This document shows positions 1 through 8,289 of a stretch of DNA of 64,000 nt, piece after piece; the first letter of the stretch is position 1; the number at the start of each line of letters is the position of its first letter. The stretch is from Desulfosarcinaceae bacterium (GTDB lineage Bacteria > Desulfobacterota > Desulfobacteria > Desulfobacterales > Desulfosarcinaceae): contig JASJCL010000002.1 in NCBI GenBank assembly GCA_030066015.1, positions 1-64,000 on the forward strand, read 5' to 3'. The position numbers and the translations under genes were made by a program. The notes under the pieces are model-generated. The model was not told the origin of the DNA and ran no database searches. It was given only the letters and a program-made list of their open reading frames with translations.

Positions 1-573
1 GGCGATCAGGGCCCGCTCATCCGGACGCAGACTCTCAATGCCACCGGTGGAGATTTTCGGCGGCAGGTGGAAAGGGAGGTTGAGGCCGATCAGATCCAGT
101 CGGTTTTCCTGGACAAAATCCAAGATGGGACGATACAGATCATAGTCGAAGCGCCAGTTGGCATACCAGTGGGTCAGCTCGAGAAAGCGCTGTGTCTCCA
201 GTTCGCCGGCGGACCATCGGTCCAATATCGGCTGATAGGTGTGATCGAACATCTCCATCCCCACCTTGACCCGAGCGCCCCTGGCCACCAAGGCGGTAAG
301 GATACGCAGCTGAATCTCGTGATGCTCGTTGCTGGTGTGGCGCTCGCCCACGTAGACGACGCTGGCATCGGAAAGGCGATCGATGAGGGTGTCGAAGTCG
401 ATCTCATCCGTGGCGGCGGTGGCAATGATGGCGCCCTGGGAGAAGCGCAGCTCCTCTGCTGGCATTTGCAGGGTTTTCTGGGGCACAGCACAGCCTCCGA
501 TGAATAGGGTTGCGAGAATGGCGATGGCAAACGCTGCCGTTAAAGGCGGGTTATGGCGTCGTATATGGCCCAT
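1..573 (-). CDS. ChaN-family haem-binding lipoprotein (partial, C-terminus outside window)
   Basis: The reading frame is open from an ATG at 573 to the window edge (191 codons). The N-terminus is a lipoprotein signal: basic start, hydrophobic stretch and a lipobox-like IGGC. It is followed by VVYVGERHTSNEHHEIQ, which matches the GE(R/T)H-type signature of the ChaN/DUF399 family, and a later VGMEMFDH segment also fits. ChaN-type proteins are periplasm-facing lipoproteins linked to haem or iron uptake; that role is family knowledge, not seen here. The start is supported by AGAGGA about 10 nt upstream. The gene diverges from the small membrane protein at 671. The family call is good; the exact substrate is unknown. 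Confidence 0.75.
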   Translation of the reverse strand, partial: MGHIRRHNPPLTAAFAIAILATLFIGGCAVPQKTLQMPAEELRFSQGAIIATAATDEIDFDTLIDRLSDASVVYVGERHTSNEHHEIQLRILTALVARGARVKVGMEMFDHTYQPILDRWSAGELETQRFLELTHWYANWRFDYDLYRPILDFVQENRLDLIGLNLPFHLPPKISTGGIESLRPDERALIA

Positions 574-670
574 GGGGTGCGGTCCTCTGCTGCCGTTGGT
601 TCGACATGTCGTCTTTTTAATGGGTCGGACAGATGTTCACCGGCTTGGGAATGGAACGTGCGAGGTGATT

Positions 671-931
671 ATGCGGTTGACCCAAAATCCACTCTTTCGT
701 CGTACCATCACTCCTTGGTACGACTCCACAGCGGCCTGTATTATCGTATTGATATTCACCCTGTTGGTGGCAGGCTTCAGTTTCGTGGGAATCAATGTGG
801 CCGAAGGGGAACCTGCGTTCAGGGCCTATGTTTGGCTGCCCCTGCTGCTGTTGCTGCTGAGTCTGGCCGTTAGCGCTTCGACCCTTTTACGCCTGGTCCA
901 GCGTCTGCAAGGGCACTATGAGGATGGGTAG
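671..931 (+). CDS. small two-helix membrane protein, unknown function
   Basis: An 86-residue protein. The ATG at 671 is preceded by AGGTGA, which favours it over the longer upstream reading. Two strongly hydrophobic segments lie at about residues 20-42 and 53-73, the second leucine-rich. A short charged tail (LVQRLQGHYEDG) follows. I recognise no family. It diverges from the ChaN-like gene and converges on the thioredoxin gene, with only 26 bp between the two stop codons. Confidence 0.55.
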   Translation: MRLTQNPLFRRTITPWYDSTAACIIVLIFTLLVAGFSFVGINVAEGEPAFRAYVWLPLLLLLLSLAVSASTLLRLVQRLQGHYEDG

Positions 932-957
932 GGCGCCCCTGACGCGCCCCGCCGCGA

Positions 958-1422
958 TTATTGACTGGAAAGAAAGGCATCGAAGCTCATCTTTTCGTAC
1001 GATTCCGTATTGATGAACTTGAGGATGTTGAGCATGTCTTTGGGTGGGATATATCCGGGCCGGTTGCTGATTCTATCGCCGTTGGCGCGCAGAAACCAGG
1101 TACTGGGCAAGCCTTGCACATCATAATCCGCCGCCCGCTTGGTCTCCTTGTCTGAATTGACTTTCATGGCGATGAAATTGCGATTGAGGTAGGCGATCAC
1201 GGCAGCATTGGTGAAGGTCTCATCATCCATGACCTTACAATACTTGCACCAATCGGCGTAGAAATTGAGAAAGCCTTTCTTCCCCTCGCTTTGCATGCGG
1301 GCTTTGCCCTCATCATAGTCGTACCACCGGACACCGTCTGTGGCCAAGGCCGATGGGCCTAGCACCGCCGACAATAGAAGCCCCCCCAGTATCACGCCTG
1401 TAAGAAACCGTCCGCTCCCCAT
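958..1422 (-). CDS. periplasmic thioredoxin-fold protein (CcdA partner)
   Basis: From the ATG at 1422 the protein begins with a signal peptide (MGSGRFLTGVILGGLLLSAV...ALA). A GGAAAGG site precedes this ATG; a longer GTG start at 1488 would overlap the upstream gene and hide the signal. The mature part is a thioredoxin fold with active-site WCKYC and the cis-proline region GLPSTWF. It lies directly downstream of the ccdA gene, so it is probably the periplasmic thiol-disulfide protein that receives electrons through CcdA, for cytochrome c maturation or disulfide repair. The fold and active site are clear; the substrate is inferred. Confidence 0.8.
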   Translation of the reverse strand: MGSGRFLTGVILGGLLLSAVLGPSALATDGVRWYDYDEGKARMQSEGKKGFLNFYADWCKYCKVMDDETFTNAAVIAYLNRNFIAMKVNSDKETKRAADYDVQGLPSTWFLRANGDRISNRPGYIPPKDMLNILKFINTESYEKMSFDAFLSSQ

Positions 1423-1480
1423 AGCTTTAAAACCTTTCCGGCCGCAACCGCCGTCGCTCCTTATGCCATTGCACACCCAT

Positions 1481-2179
1481 TCATACACTGAGGATCGATA
1501 ATCGATTCGTCAATAGCAATACACCCATCAGCATCAGCAGGACCCCAGCTGTTAGGTTGACATAGCGGATAAACCGCTTGGCCTTTTTTATGAAGGCGAG
1601 GACCAGATGGATGAATATCGATAGCACCAGGAAGGGGATTGCCAGACCGAAGCTGTATACGCTCAATAGCGCGATGCCTTGCCAAACCGTTTCCGAATTT
1701 GCAGCGATGACGAGGATCGAACCCAGCGTCGGCCCGATGCAGGGACTCCAGCCGGCACCAAAGGCCATCCCCACGACGAAGGTTCCGAACAGGTGCAACG
1801 GTTTCTCCTGGATATGAATCCGTTTTTCGAAATCAAGTCCCTTGATGCGCACAAGGCCGGTGAGGTGAAGGCCCATTATGAGGATCAAAATACCACCGGC
1901 AATACGGATGGCGTCCTTGTATCCCCCGATAAGTCCCCCCATCAGCGAAGCAGATGCCCCCAACAACACGAAAATGGCCGAAAAACCTAGCACAAATGCA
2001 AGGGTTGAGAACATGACCTTGCGGCGGATGGTCGTTGTGGGCGAGTCGGTGAGCTGATCGAGGGAATATCCAGTGATGAACGTAAAATAGACCGGGATCA
2101 GCGGGAGCACGCATCCCGAGAAAAAGGAGAGAAACCCGAAGGCCAGAGCAGCCGGATAGGTCACACTTTGAGCAAACAT
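1481..2179 (-). CDS. ccdA: CcdA-like transmembrane thiol-disulfide transporter
   Basis: A 232-residue protein with about six hydrophobic segments, the length of CcdA (the DsbD membrane core). The paired cysteines expected in TM1 and TM4 are present, in GFLSFFSGCVLPLIPVY and GWSPCIGPTLGS. The first motif has Gly where the family normally has Pro (SPC). The protein moves reducing equivalents from cytoplasmic thioredoxin to periplasmic thiol proteins. The thioredoxin gene follows immediately, which supports a two-gene unit. The ATG at 2179 has no strong ribosome binding site. Confidence 0.85.
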   Translation of the reverse strand: MFAQSVTYPAALAFGFLSFFSGCVLPLIPVYFTFITGYSLDQLTDSPTTTIRRKVMFSTLAFVLGFSAIFVLLGASASLMGGLIGGYKDAIRIAGGILILIMGLHLTGLVRIKGLDFEKRIHIQEKPLHLFGTFVVGMAFGAGWSPCIGPTLGSILVIAANSETVWQGIALLSVYSFGLAIPFLVLSIFIHLVLAFIKKAKRFIRYVNLTAGVLLMLMGVLLLTNRLSILSV

Positions 2180-2336
2180 GGTGCGGCGAATTCTACCTGA
2201 TTATCAGTTGGGGTTGTGCGGCCATTGCGCAGTGTCATTTAATGACCCAAAATTTGGGCCATGGTTACATATCACCTGGCTTGTCCCGGCCAGCAGGCGA
2301 TGCGTGTGCCAACCCAATTGTCGTTCCGAATAGTGG

Positions 2337-3212
2337 TTATCGCCTGGTGGCGCATGCCTTCTCGCTCAGCTGGGCCTGAAATCGCTCAATCATCATGTCG
2401 CCCAGTTCCTTGGACCTTATGGTGGCCGCCTCCACCGCATTGATCATGGTGGTTCGCAGCCCCCCTTTTTCCAAGGTATGCAGGCCGGCGATGGCGGTGC
2501 CGCCGGGAGAGGTCACCGAATCCTTGAGCTGACCGGGATGGGTGCCCGTCTCAAGGAGCAGCTTGGCTGCGCCCAGAACAGTCTGGCTGGCAAGGAATTG
2601 GGCGTCCTGACGGGAGAGTCCCACCTTGACACCGGCATCGGCCAACGCCTCCACAATCATGAAGATGTACGCCGGTCCGCTGCCACTTAAACCGGTAACA
2701 GCGTCGAGGAGTTCGTTTTCCTTTAGGAAAACGCATTTGCCCACTGAATTGAAGATGTCCATGGCCAGTTGAATATCATCGGGATTGGCGTGCTGGCCGG
2801 CGGCGATGGCGGCCGCACCCTCGTTCACCGCGACGGCCACGTTGGGCATCACCCGGATCAAGCGAAGATCCTTGTTGAGGCAATTTTCGATCGCCACCAT
2901 GGGCACGCCTGCGGCAATGGAGATGATGAGCTTATCCATACTCAGATGATCCGCCGTCTCCAGCAGGACTTGAGCCATGATCTGGGGCTTGATGGCATAG
3001 ATGATGATGTCAGCCCGCTGAACCACTGCCACATTGTCGGTGGTGGTTTGGATACCATAAGTGGCCTTCAGCCGTTCCAGTTGGTCTTCGCGGATATCGG
3101 AACAGATAATGTTTTCCGGTGCTGAGGATCCCGACACGATAAGACCATTGATGAGGGCTTCACCCATATTGCCGGAGCCGATAAACCCTATTTTCTTGCT
3201 GTTCAGCAGCAC
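2337..3212 (-). CDS. proC: pyrroline-5-carboxylate reductase
   Basis: This enzyme catalyses the last step of proline synthesis, NAD(P)H-dependent reduction of pyrroline-5-carboxylate. The 291-residue protein has the N-terminal Rossmann motif IGFIGSGNMGEAL, the middle segment RVMPNVAVAV, and the C-terminal family signature around SVTSPGGTAIAGLHTLE. Its length is a little above the usual 265-280. The start is GTG at 3212 with GGGAGG 8 nt upstream. In many bacteria proC neighbours yggS and yggT; here yggT lies at 3930 on the opposite strand and no yggS is recognisable. Confidence 0.93.
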   Translation of the reverse strand: MLLNSKKIGFIGSGNMGEALINGLIVSGSSAPENIICSDIREDQLERLKATYGIQTTTDNVAVVQRADIIIYAIKPQIMAQVLLETADHLSMDKLIISIAAGVPMVAIENCLNKDLRLIRVMPNVAVAVNEGAAAIAAGQHANPDDIQLAMDIFNSVGKCVFLKENELLDAVTGLSGSGPAYIFMIVEALADAGVKVGLSRQDAQFLASQTVLGAAKLLLETGTHPGQLKDSVTSPGGTAIAGLHTLEKGGLRTTMINAVEAATIRSKELGDMMIERFQAQLSEKACATRR

Positions 3213-3929
3213 GTTGTGCCTCCCTGGAAATCGGTGGTTGAAGGGAATCGGGGCTTGTCAGGTAGCGACCGCATCCGATGGCCGCTGCAACAGTATCCCC
3301 TATGGCTCCAACCCAGTGAAGTCAAGTGAAATATGGCGGTTTCGGTAAGATGGCAGCGATGGCACACGCATCGGCAGAGCGGATGGCCATTGGCAACACC
3401 GCGCCCAAACGGTTCCGCCAAATCGTGAAGGTTGGTGCGGTGCCGTCCGTGATCGATGGCCACGGGGATGGGCGTCCCACTGCTGGCAGTGGTGATGACC
3501 GTTTCAGGGGAGATGGCGCTCTCCCTGCCGCCCGCTTCAGATCTGCGTGCCCGCTCAGCGGGATGGGTCCACAATCCCGTTGACCCAGCATCCCATCGCA
3601 ACCAGATTTCCCTGATTGCGGGCGTACGACGGTGGCTGGCCTCCTCAGGACTTCCTGAATCCTCCGCTTCACCGACGAGATCGCTCCCCACCGGTTCCTG
3701 CCGATGGAGAACCCCGATTGCCATTGCCAGTGATTACGGCCCCCATGGGCGGCAGCGTTGCCGATCTGTCTTCGGAAAAGAGCTTGACTATTGCCCCCGA
3801 ATTTATTTACTTTTGCCATTATTGACGATAGGTTATTCGGCTCTAAGGACCTTTTTTTCTTCCAGGAATTGGTCAAAAGCAGCCTGACGCTGGAAGTACA
3901 CACCATAGATAAAGGATACCGCCTCCCTA
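3213..3929. other. 717 bp intergenic stretch without a convincing gene
   Basis: Several long open frames exist on both strands, but all are rich in Arg, Ser, Pro and Cys with no recognisable motif, as expected of non-coding GC-rich DNA. The size and place, between proC and yggT, would suit yggS, but none of the YggS motifs appear in any frame. A minus-strand 35-codon frame (3833-3940) starts with ATGATG behind AAAGGAAA, antisense to the start of yggT; I treat it as unproven. Confidence 0.5.
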
Positions 3930-4229
3930 ATGTTCATCATTGGATATTTCCTTTTGGCAGTGGCCAAGGTCCTGAATTTTGTTTTAATAATATTCATGTG
4001 GCTGGTCATTGCGCGGGCCGTTCTCTCCTGGGTAAGCCCCGATCCTTTCAATCCCATCGTGCGCTTTATCAACAATGTCACTGAGCCGATCCTCTATCCG
4101 ATACGGTCCAAACTGCCTGTGAATCTGGGGGGGCTCGATCTATCGCCCATCGTCGTATTTATGGCGATTATTTTCCTGCAAACTTTTCTAGTGCCCATTC
4201 TGCAGCGAATGGCGGTGGGCCTCATCTAA
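3930..4229 (+). CDS. YggT-family membrane protein
   Basis: A 99-residue protein with two hydrophobic spans (about residues 3-27 and 72-95) flanking the family core. VIARAVLSWVSPDPFNPIVRF followed by TEPILYPIR is typical of YggT, a conserved integral membrane protein of incompletely known role linked to cell division and osmotic tolerance. The start is ATG at 3930, with AAAGGA slightly far upstream. It is followed by divIVA, a grouping common in Gram-positive and delta-type genomes. Confidence 0.88.
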   Translation: MFIIGYFLLAVAKVLNFVLIIFMWLVIARAVLSWVSPDPFNPIVRFINNVTEPILYPIRSKLPVNLGGLDLSPIVVFMAIIFLQTFLVPILQRMAVGLI

Positions 4230-4337
4230 ACCATGTGACCCGTAGCTAGGCTCGACAGCGGCCTCACTTCGGAAACCTTCGGACCCTGTCGCGTCAACAT
4301 CCGCACCCTTTGTTTTTCGAAAGCAAGGTGAAGACCG

Positions 4338-4841
4338 ATGAAGATGACGCCTTTGGAAATTCAACAACAGCAGTTCAAAGTCCGCTTGCGCGGCTTCGAC
4401 GTCCGCGAGGTGGACCATTTCTTGGAGCGCGTGGCGGACAGTGTCGCCGATCTGCGCGATGAGAACAAACAGCTTCACGAGGATCTGCGGCGGCTAAAAA
4501 TGGAATTGCAAGGGTATAAAGAGCGCGAGGAAACCTTCAAACGCGCCATGTTCAACTCTCAGACAGTCCTGGAACAGATGAAGGACAACGCCCGCAAGTC
4601 GGCCGACATCATCATTGCCGATGCCGAAACCAAGGCCGAGAAGATTCTCAATCGGGCCCATAATCGGCTCTCCCAACTCCATGAGGACATCGCCGAACTC
4701 AAGCGTCAGCGCATCCAGATCGAGGTACAATTACGTGCCGTCATCGAGGCACATACCAAGCTCCTCGACATCGGCAAAGAGGGGTCCGATGCCCTGGATG
4801 CCGAAGACGACAAGATTCAATATTTAACCACCTCCAAATAG
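4338..4841 (+). CDS. DivIVA-domain coiled-coil protein
   Basis: A 167-residue protein. It opens with the DivIVA signature (TPLEIQQQQFKVRLRGFDVREVDHFL), then continues as a long coiled coil with heptads to about residue 150. DivIVA-type proteins bind negatively curved membrane and recruit polar or division partners; in this phylum the role is not settled. The GCAAGGTGAAG stretch just upstream supplies a Shine-Dalgarno site. It is probably co-transcribed with the yggT gene 108 bp upstream. A polar scaffold is interesting in view of the MglA and PilT genes in this window, but no direct link is visible. Confidence 0.88.
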   Translation: MKMTPLEIQQQQFKVRLRGFDVREVDHFLERVADSVADLRDENKQLHEDLRRLKMELQGYKEREETFKRAMFNSQTVLEQMKDNARKSADIIIADAETKAEKILNRAHNRLSQLHEDIAELKRQRIQIEVQLRAVIEAHTKLLDIGKEGSDALDAEDDKIQYLTTSK

Positions 4842-5057
4842 CGCCTCCCTTTACAACCACACTGCACCGGCGTCTCCCGCGCCTCCTTCCGTTCACGATT
4901 GGCTTTGGGGCTAAAGCCTTTCCCCAAAAGGTCGATGTGTTAGATGATTCCGCCGGCATGTGGACGCCCGTGTTGGGCACGACATCAGCAGCCGCTCATG
5001 CCAATCCAGGCAACTTAGCACCACCGACTTCTCACGCCAGATTCAAGGGAGAGGCCC

Positions 5058-6140
5058 ATGGCAAAGATTGATGCCTTTTTCAAACTGATGCATGACAGCA
5101 AAGCATCGGATCTCCATCTGTGCGCCGGTCAGCCACCGGCGTTGCGGATTCACGGTGACATTGAGCGCGTCAAGTACAAGACGCTCAGCAGTGACGAACT
5201 GCGCAGCATGCTCTACGAGATCACCCAAGAGGATAAGATCAAGGTGTTCGAAGAAACAGGTGACGTGGATTTCGGATATGAAATTCCCGGCCTGGCCCGC
5301 TACCGTGCAAACTTTTTTATGCAGAAAAACGGCATCGGGGCCGTTTTTCGTGAAATCCCCAGCTCCATCATGACCACCGAGCAGCTTGGCCTGCCGTCGG
5401 TGATCTCCAAACTGGCCAGTCTGCCCCGCGGGCTTGTCCTCGTGACCGGTCCCACCGGTAGTGGTAAATCGACCACGCTGGCAGCCATCATCGATGAGGC
5501 CAACCGCACCCGCAGTGACCACATTATCACCATCGAGGATCCCATCGAGTTCGTTCATCAGAGCCGCGGCTGCATCGTCAACCATCGCGAGCTGGGGCTG
5601 CACACCAAGAGCTTCTCGGCCGCCCTGCGCGGCGCGCTGCGTGAGGATCCCGACATTATTCTGGTCGGCGAGATGCGGGACTTGGAAACCATCTCTCTGG
5701 CCATCGAGGCGGCCTCAACCGGCCACCTGGTTTTCTCCACCCTGCATACCACCAGCGCGGCCCGCACGGTGGACCGTATCATTGAGGTTTTTCCTGCCGA
5801 GGAGCAGGGGCAGGTGCGATCCACGCTGGCCGATGGTATCCGCGCCATCGTCTCCCAGACCCTCTTCAAACGCATCGATCGTCCGGGGCGGGTACCGGCG
5901 CTTGAGATCCTCATCGCCACACCGGCGGTGCGCAATTTGATCCGCGAATCCAAATCCCATCAGTTGCCCTCCATGATGCAGACGGGACGCAAATACGGCA
6001 TGCAGCTCCTCGATGAAGCCATCATGGAGCTGTATAACAAGGGCTGGATCAGTGCCGACGACGCCTATTTGAAAGCAAACGACAAGGCCCGCTTCCGTCC
6101 CATGCTGAAAAGTCCACCTACGGATTTTACGGAGGCCTGA
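5058..6140 (+). CDS. pilT: type IV pilus retraction ATPase PilT
   Basis: A hexameric cytoplasmic ATPase that depolymerises pili for twitching. The 360-residue protein has the N-terminal PAS-like region (SDLHLCAGQPPALR), Walker A GPTGSGKST at 131-139, the Asp box (IITIEDPIEF), Walker B (DPDIILVGEMRD), a His box, and the PilT hallmark AVRNLIRES near residue 295. The ATG at 5058 has GGGAGAGG upstream. The pilU-like gene starts 85 bp after the stop, so the two form a retraction-motor operon. Confidence 0.93.
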   Translation: MAKIDAFFKLMHDSKASDLHLCAGQPPALRIHGDIERVKYKTLSSDELRSMLYEITQEDKIKVFEETGDVDFGYEIPGLARYRANFFMQKNGIGAVFREIPSSIMTTEQLGLPSVISKLASLPRGLVLVTGPTGSGKSTTLAAIIDEANRTRSDHIITIEDPIEFVHQSRGCIVNHRELGLHTKSFSAALRGALREDPDIILVGEMRDLETISLAIEAASTGHLVFSTLHTTSAARTVDRIIEVFPAEEQGQVRSTLADGIRAIVSQTLFKRIDRPGRVPALEILIATPAVRNLIRESKSHQLPSMMQTGRKYGMQLLDEAIMELYNKGWISADDAYLKANDKARFRPMLKSPPTDFTEA

Positions 6141-6225
6141 TCTTGATGGGTCAGCAACAGGAACCCTGGCGGCCGCGGGCAAGGGCCGTATTCACCGCAA
6201 TTATTCGGTTCATTGAGGCGTACCT

Positions 6226-7392
6226 ATGAAAAAGCAGGAGATCGACTATATCCTGACCCGAATGCTGGACTCTCACAGCAATGTCTCCGACTTGAATCTT
6301 ACGGTGGGAAAGCCCCTTCAGGTGGAGAGCTCCGGCACCCTCGTACCCGTGGATTTCAAACCCGTCATCGGCGAACTGACGCCCTATCAAACAGAGCTTT
6401 TTGCGCTCAACCTGATCAATGGCGATCGCCGACTCACCGAAGCGCTGCTCAGCGCCGGCTCCTGCGACCTCTCCTACACCCTGCCGGGAAAGGCGCGCTT
6501 CCGCGTGAATATCTTTTCACAGGGCAGCGGGCGCTACTCCATCGTCCTGCGAAGGCTCGAATCCAAGGTTCCCACCATCCGTGACATGAAGCTGCCGGAG
6601 TCCTTTTTTGACGTGTCCAAGGAGCTCAATGGGATCGTTTTTGTGACCGGTGCCACGGGTTCTGGTAAATCGACCTCTCTGGCGGCCATCCTCGAGGAGA
6701 TCAATGAACATAAATCGGTGCATGCGGTCACTCTCGAAGATCCCATTGAGTATCAACATCCCCACAAGAAGGCGACCTTCAACCAGCGGGAGTTGGGGCA
6801 AGATTTCGACACCTTCAGCAACGGACTCAGGGCCGCCTTACGCCAGGCACCCAAAGTGATTCTTGTGGGTGAGATGCGCGACCGCGAAACCGTAGAGATC
6901 GGGTTGAGCGCCGCCGAAACCGGCCACCTTGTGCTGACCACTCTGCACACCGTCGACGCCGGACAGACCATCAACCGCATCCTTGGTATGTTCAGCATCG
7001 AGGAGGAGAAGCAGATTCGCATCCGTCTCGCCGATACGGTCCGCTGGGTCATCAGCCAGCGCCTTCTCCCTAAAGTGGGCGGTGGGCGCGTGGCTGCCTT
7101 CGAGGTGTTGCGCAGCAACATCCGCGTCAAGGACGCCGTTCTCAACGGCGAGTCGGAGGGCAAGACGTTCTATGACATCATGCAGGCTGGCCGCCCCTTC
7201 GGCATGACCACCTTCGATGACCACATCGTGGGTCTGTACGAGCAGGGCCTCATCACCCAGGAGACGGCGCTGGCGTTCGCTTCGCACAAAGGCGTCGCCG
7301 GCCGCGGGATCGACAGCGTCAAGAGCGCCCGTGGCGAGGCCACCACCGATATCGACAATCTGGAGATCGATCGCGCTTGGGACAAAAGTTGA
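6226..7392 (+). CDS. PilU-like second retraction ATPase
   Basis: A 388-residue PilT/PilU-family ATPase: N-terminal SDLNLTVGKPLQV, Walker A GATGSGKST at 142-150, Asp box VTLEDPIEY, Walker B APKVILVGEMRD, and His-box TTLHTVDAGQTINRI. It lacks the AIRNLIRE motif of true PilT, having NIRVKDAVLNGES at that place, which points to PilU or another accessory retraction motor. The C-terminal tail (about 40 residues) is acidic and poorly conserved. It lies between pilT and a zinc-ribbon pseudo-receiver gene. Confidence 0.85.
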   Translation: MKKQEIDYILTRMLDSHSNVSDLNLTVGKPLQVESSGTLVPVDFKPVIGELTPYQTELFALNLINGDRRLTEALLSAGSCDLSYTLPGKARFRVNIFSQGSGRYSIVLRRLESKVPTIRDMKLPESFFDVSKELNGIVFVTGATGSGKSTSLAAILEEINEHKSVHAVTLEDPIEYQHPHKKATFNQRELGQDFDTFSNGLRAALRQAPKVILVGEMRDRETVEIGLSAAETGHLVLTTLHTVDAGQTINRILGMFSIEEEKQIRIRLADTVRWVISQRLLPKVGGGRVAAFEVLRSNIRVKDAVLNGESEGKTFYDIMQAGRPFGMTTFDDHIVGLYEQGLITQETALAFASHKGVAGRGIDSVKSARGEATTDIDNLEIDRAWDKS

Positions 7393-7438
7393 AACCAGGA
7401 CCGCAGCCTGAATTTAGCCTGCACGAAAGGACAATCGC

Positions 7439-8098
7439 ATGGAAGTCTTCTGTGAGTTCTGCCAATACAAAATCACCATCCCCGAAGGCAAAATTCCGCC
7501 GGGCAAGAGCGCCCGCGTGACCTGCCCTCAGTGCAAGGAGAAGATCGTCGTTAACGCACCGGCCGAAACCCCTCCAGCCGCCATGGAGGAGGATGTCTTC
7601 GAGGACTTTTTCAGTTTCACCGAAGATGAGGAGTTGGGGGAATCCGAGGACCAAAAGCCCTTCGATTTTGTTGAGGAGGAGGGGAAGACGGCCCTGCTCT
7701 GTGAATCGGACCCTGAAATTCTCGCCCAGATCAGCCAGGTACTGGAGGTGTTGGAGTACAACATCACCGTGCCGAAAAGCAGCCGCGACGCCCTAAAAAA
7801 GATGCGCTATCATGGGTACGACATCGTCATTGTGAATGAGATATTTGATACCCAAGATCCCGACATCAACGGTGTCCTCATCTACTTGGAGCGGCTGAAC
7901 ATGGAGGAGCGCCGCAACTTGTTTGTCACCCTGCTGAGCAGCCGCTTCCGCACGATGGACCAGATGGCCGCCTTTCAGAAGAGCGTCAACATTGTCGTCA
8001 ATTTGAACAACATCCAAGATTTTGATAAGATCTTGCGACGTTCGCTGGCGGACCATGACCTTTTCTACCGCATCTTCAGGGAGTGCCTGCCCCATTGA
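7439..8098 (+). CDS. zinc-ribbon protein with degenerate receiver domain
   Basis: A 219-residue protein. Residues 1-40 form an MJ0042-type zinc ribbon with Cys5, Cys8, Cys29 and Cys32. An acidic linker follows (DEELGESEDQK), then a receiver-like fold from about residue 77 (TALLCESDPEILAQISQVL). The phospho-acceptor position reads YDIVIVNEIFD, with Asn where Asp is expected, and the conserved Lys is also replaced (IVVNLNN). It is therefore probably a non-phosphorylated pseudo-receiver. It sits 46 bp behind the pilU-like gene, so a role in tuning pilus motors is inferred. The same type of N-terminal ribbon recurs in the receptors at 23328 and 29801. Confidence 0.7.
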   Translation: MEVFCEFCQYKITIPEGKIPPGKSARVTCPQCKEKIVVNAPAETPPAAMEEDVFEDFFSFTEDEELGESEDQKPFDFVEEEGKTALLCESDPEILAQISQVLEVLEYNITVPKSSRDALKKMRYHGYDIVIVNEIFDTQDPDINGVLIYLERLNMEERRNLFVTLLSSRFRTMDQMAAFQKSVNIVVNLNNIQDFDKILRRSLADHDLFYRIFRECLPH

Positions 8099-8253
8099 CC
8101 CAACGCTCATCCTACACTTGCAGCATGTATCGCGACGAGATGCAGCTGCTCTGCCTGAAGCGTCGCCTGACAGAGGAATCCCTCAGCGCCGACGAACGCC
8201 GCGACCTGGAATCTGAGATCGAGGCCCTGGAGCGCCGCATGGGACTTGATTGA
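8095..8253 (+). CDS. small helical protein, unknown
   Basis: A short reading frame overlaps the end of the preceding gene. With the TTG at 8095 (AGGGAG upstream) it gives 52 residues; from the ATG at 8125 it gives 42. The sequence LKRRLTEESLSADERRDLESEIEALERRMGL is strongly amphipathic and looks like a helical hairpin or coiled coil. The translational overlap and the protein-like composition support a real gene co-expressed with pilT/pilU. No family recognised. Confidence 0.5.
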   Translation: MTQRSSYTCSMYRDEMQLLCLKRRLTEESLSADERRDLESEIEALERRMGLD

Positions 8254-8289
8254 ACATCCACTTGTCAACGGCGTGTCGGAGGGGGGCAG

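Noticed and set aside
3322-3906. Minus-strand frames between proC and yggT, one with CxxCH-like cysteines
   Set aside because: Composition is typical of non-coding GC-rich DNA; the cysteine pattern is an isolated accident without a signal peptide or conserved surroundings.
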